Positions 5,852 to 6,924 of a stretch of 6,924 nucleotides of DNA are shown piece after piece. The notes under the pieces are model-generated. The model searched no databases. It worked only from the letters and a program-made list of their open reading frames with translations, and was not told the DNA's origin. The DNA is taken from NCBI GenBank assembly GCA_023420435.1, contig JAEZWE010000209.1, positions 1 to 6,924 of the forward strand, given 5' to 3'. The translations under genes and the position numbers were made by a program. Positions within the stretch are counted from its first letter, which is position 1, and the number at the start of each line of letters is the position of its first letter. The DNA comes from Bacteroidota bacterium. GTDB taxonomy: Bacteria; Bacteroidota; Bacteroidia; Flavobacteriales; Weeksellaceae.

Positions 5852-6721
5852 TTACTCACTTTCCAATTGTTTTTTCGCTTCTTCTAAACCCAGTTTGTCT
5901 TCTTTTGAAAGTTCTGGAAATTTCAAATCCATTTTTTCTAAAGTATCGATGATTATTTGTATGGCTGCCAATCTTGCAAACCATTTATTATCAGCCGGAA
6001 TCACATACCAAGGTGCTTCATTTTTTGAGGTTTTGTTGATGGCCTCTTCGTAACATTTCATGTATTCATCAAACAAAGCTCTTTCCGAAAGGTCTCCTGA
6101 AGAAAATTTCCAATTTTTTTCCTGTTCGTTGATGCGGTCTAAAAACCTTTTCTTTTGTTCTTCTTTAGAAACATTTAAAAATATTTTAACGATGGTAGTT
6201 CCGTTTTGAGAAAGATGTTTCTCAAAATTTCGGATGCTTTCGTAGCGGTTTTTCCAAAATTTTTCATCAAAATCTTCTACGGAATCCCAAGTTTTTTCGC
6301 TTAAATTATATTCAGGATGCACTTTGCAGACCAACACACTTTCGTAATGCGAACGGTTGAAAATTCCGATCATTCCTTTTTGAGGTAATGCTAAATAATG
6401 TCTCCATAAAAAATCATGAGAATATTCTCGTGAGCTAGGTGTTTTAAAACTTGTCACACTGCAACCTTGTGGATTTACTCCTCCAAAAACATGTTCAATT
6501 AAGCTGTCTTTTCCTGCGGCATCCATAGCCTGAAGAACGACCAAAAGAGATTGGCTTCCGTCAGCATAAAGTTTTTCCTGCAATTCCCGAAGTTTTTCCT
6601 TTTCTTGAATGATGATTTTGGCGCCTTCTTCTTTCGTAAGTTTCCCTTTATATTTAGTTTCAGTAGATTTTATTTTTAAATTTCCTTTGGCAAGGAAATC
6701 GTCCGAGAAATTTTTATCCAT
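5852..6721 (-). CDS. Polyphosphate kinase 2 family phosphotransferase (class III-like)
   Basis: PPK2 enzymes move phosphate from inorganic polyphosphate to nucleotides. Class III members can use both AMP and ADP, recycling AMP towards ATP. The 289 residues match that class. After an N-terminal helical part (1-55, rich in Lys/Glu) comes the Walker A loop QAMDAAGKDSLIEHVFGGVN (64-83; Asp67, Gly70, Lys71), then PQGCSVTSFKTPS (84-96). The Walker B region GIFNRSHYESVLVCKVHP is at 119-136, with Asn122-Arg123 and Glu127. The lid-like stretch KKRFLDRINEQEKNWKFSSGDLSER (190-214) and the C-terminal PWYVIPADNKWFARL (237-251) are also typical. The PQG..VTSFK and NRSHYE forms resemble class III proteins such as Cytophaga hutchinsonii CHU0107, so the class call comes from motif recognition, not alignment. 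The ATG at 6721 follows the upstream gene's terminator by only about 20-30 bp. No terminator is evident after its stop, and it converges on rnpB. Confidence 0.93.
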   Translation of the reverse strand: MDKNFSDDFLAKGNLKIKSTETKYKGKLTKEEGAKIIIQEKEKLRELQEKLYADGSQSLLVVLQAMDAAGKDSLIEHVFGGVNPQGCSVTSFKTPSSREYSHDFLWRHYLALPQKGMIGIFNRSHYESVLVCKVHPEYNLSEKTWDSVEDFDEKFWKNRYESIRNFEKHLSQNGTTIVKIFLNVSKEEQKKRFLDRINEQEKNWKFSSGDLSERALFDEYMKCYEEAINKTSKNEAPWYVIPADNKWFARLAAIQIIIDTLEKMDLKFPELSKEDKLGLEEAKKQLESE

Positions 6722-6736
6722 TTTTGAAATTTTATA

Positions 6737-6744
6737 TAAAAATA
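6737..6744 (-). promoter_or_regulatory. Candidate -7 box of PPK2, overlapping a terminator U tract
   Basis: On the minus strand TATTTTTA matches TAnnTTTG at every fixed position except the final G. It lies 15 bp before the PPK2 ATG and joins the T run of the preceding terminator. It is the nearest match in the short space available. AT-rich chance matches are likely, so the call is weak. Confidence 0.25.
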
Positions 6745-6775
6745 AAAAAAACGCTCCACTTTTCAGTGAAACGTT
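6742..6775 (-). terminator. Intrinsic terminator of the right-edge gene
   Basis: Read on the minus strand, AACGTTTCACT (6775-6765) pairs with AGTGGAGCGTT (6760-6750) around a GAAA tetraloop, giving an 11-bp stem with two G-U pairs. A run of eight T follows (6751-6744), overlapping the stem end by two bases. It lies 20 nt after the stop codon of the gene at 6796. Confidence 0.88.
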
Positions 6776-6795
6776 TATATATTTCTGTTAGGGGA

Positions 6796-6924
6796 TTAAC
6801 CTAAAGTTTTTAGTTCTTTATTCAAAGATTCTAAATCTTTATTCATTTGCTTTAAAGATTTTTTTAAGCTTTTAGCTTCGTCTTTTTTCGACGCTGCTTT
6901 TGCTGCTTCAATTCCTTTTACGGT
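6796..6924 (-). CDS. C-terminal end of an unrecognised Lys-rich protein (5' end outside window)
   Basis: An open frame enters from the right edge at base 6924 and runs 42 codons to a TAA at 6798-6796. The visible end reads TVKGIEAAKAASKKDEAKSL, then KKSLKQMNKDLESLNKELKTLG. It is rich in Lys, Leu, Glu and Ala, and Leu/Met recur at 3-4 residue spacing (KSLKKSLKQMNKDLESLNKEL), as in an amphipathic helix or coiled coil. It has no Cys, Trp or long hydrophobic stretch. That it is a real gene is supported by the uninterrupted frame and by the strong terminator just after the stop codon. I do not recognise the family. The only internal ATG (codon 27 of the fragment) would leave a 16-residue peptide, so the true start must lie beyond the window. 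Function unknown. Confidence 0.68.
   Translation of the reverse strand, partial: TVKGIEAAKAASKKDEAKSLKKSLKQMNKDLESLNKELKTLG

Noticed and set aside
5823..6053. Plus-strand frames over the PPK2 gene (5823-6053 and 6609-6791)
   Set aside because: They are antisense to conserved PPK2 coding sequence or cross its start and the upstream terminator. Their Ser/Phe-rich composition is typical of reverse-strand shadows in AT-rich DNA.
1..6924. CRISPR array, insertion sequence, prophage or defence module
   Set aside because: No regularly spaced repeats, transposase or integrase motifs, or terminal inverted repeats were seen. Gene content and base composition are uniformly core-genome.
1..6924. Sigma-54-type (-24/-12) promoter near rpoN or elsewhere in the window
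   Set aside because: Reading the gaps on both strands, I found no TGGCAC-N5-TTGC-like element at a sensible distance from a start codon.

Overview
The window reads as a core chromosomal segment of a low-GC member of the Bacteroidota, most likely a Flavobacteriia/Weeksellaceae relative (Chryseobacterium-like). The grounds are: a ribosomal protein S16 with the long Ala/Glu/Lys tail seen in this phylum, exact Bacteroidota -7 promoter boxes (TAnnTTTG) in front of four genes, near absence of Shine-Dalgarno sequences, a compact type A RNase P RNA, and a Bacteroidota-style sigma-54. The genus is an inference; no 16S rRNA gene is present.

Layout. Bases 1-2549 (+ strand) hold translation genes: the 3' end of rpsP (S16), then rimM (16S rRNA maturation factor), then asnS (asparaginyl-tRNA synthetase). 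rpsP and rimM are each followed by an intrinsic terminator, and rimM and asnS each have their own TAnnTTTG box. Next comes rpoN (sigma-54, 2634-4097, +), whose predicted promoter lies inside a perfect 8-bp inverted repeat. rpoN converges on a two-gene minus-strand operon, with a bidirectional terminator between them. In transcription order that operon is an ECF sigma factor (5313-4819, TTG start) and a four-helix membrane protein (4826-4152) that overlaps it by 8 nt and is probably its anti-sigma partner. The divergent intergenic space leads to rnpB, the RNase P RNA (5442-5769, +), whose P1, P2, P4 with bulged U, and short P12 can all be traced by base pairing. rnpB converges on a class III-like polyphosphate kinase 2 gene (6721-5852, -). 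The right edge holds the last 42 codons of an unrecognised Lys-rich protein (-) ending in a strong terminator only about 30 bp before the PPK2 start.

Function. The left half serves ribosome assembly and tRNA charging, the middle holds two alternative sigma-factor genes of different classes, and the right half holds tRNA 5' processing and nucleotide/polyphosphate metabolism. These are mostly independent transcription units. The only clear functional pair is the ECF sigma factor and its overlapping membrane partner.

I found no mobile element, CRISPR array, tRNA, toxin-antitoxin or defence system, and nothing I would call a new multi-gene system. The items most worth a second look are a probably leaderless rimM mRNA (the start-site offset is calibrated from rnpB), the dyad over the rpoN promoter, the cysteine-free membrane anti-sigma candidate, and the terminator/promoter overlap ahead of PPK2.
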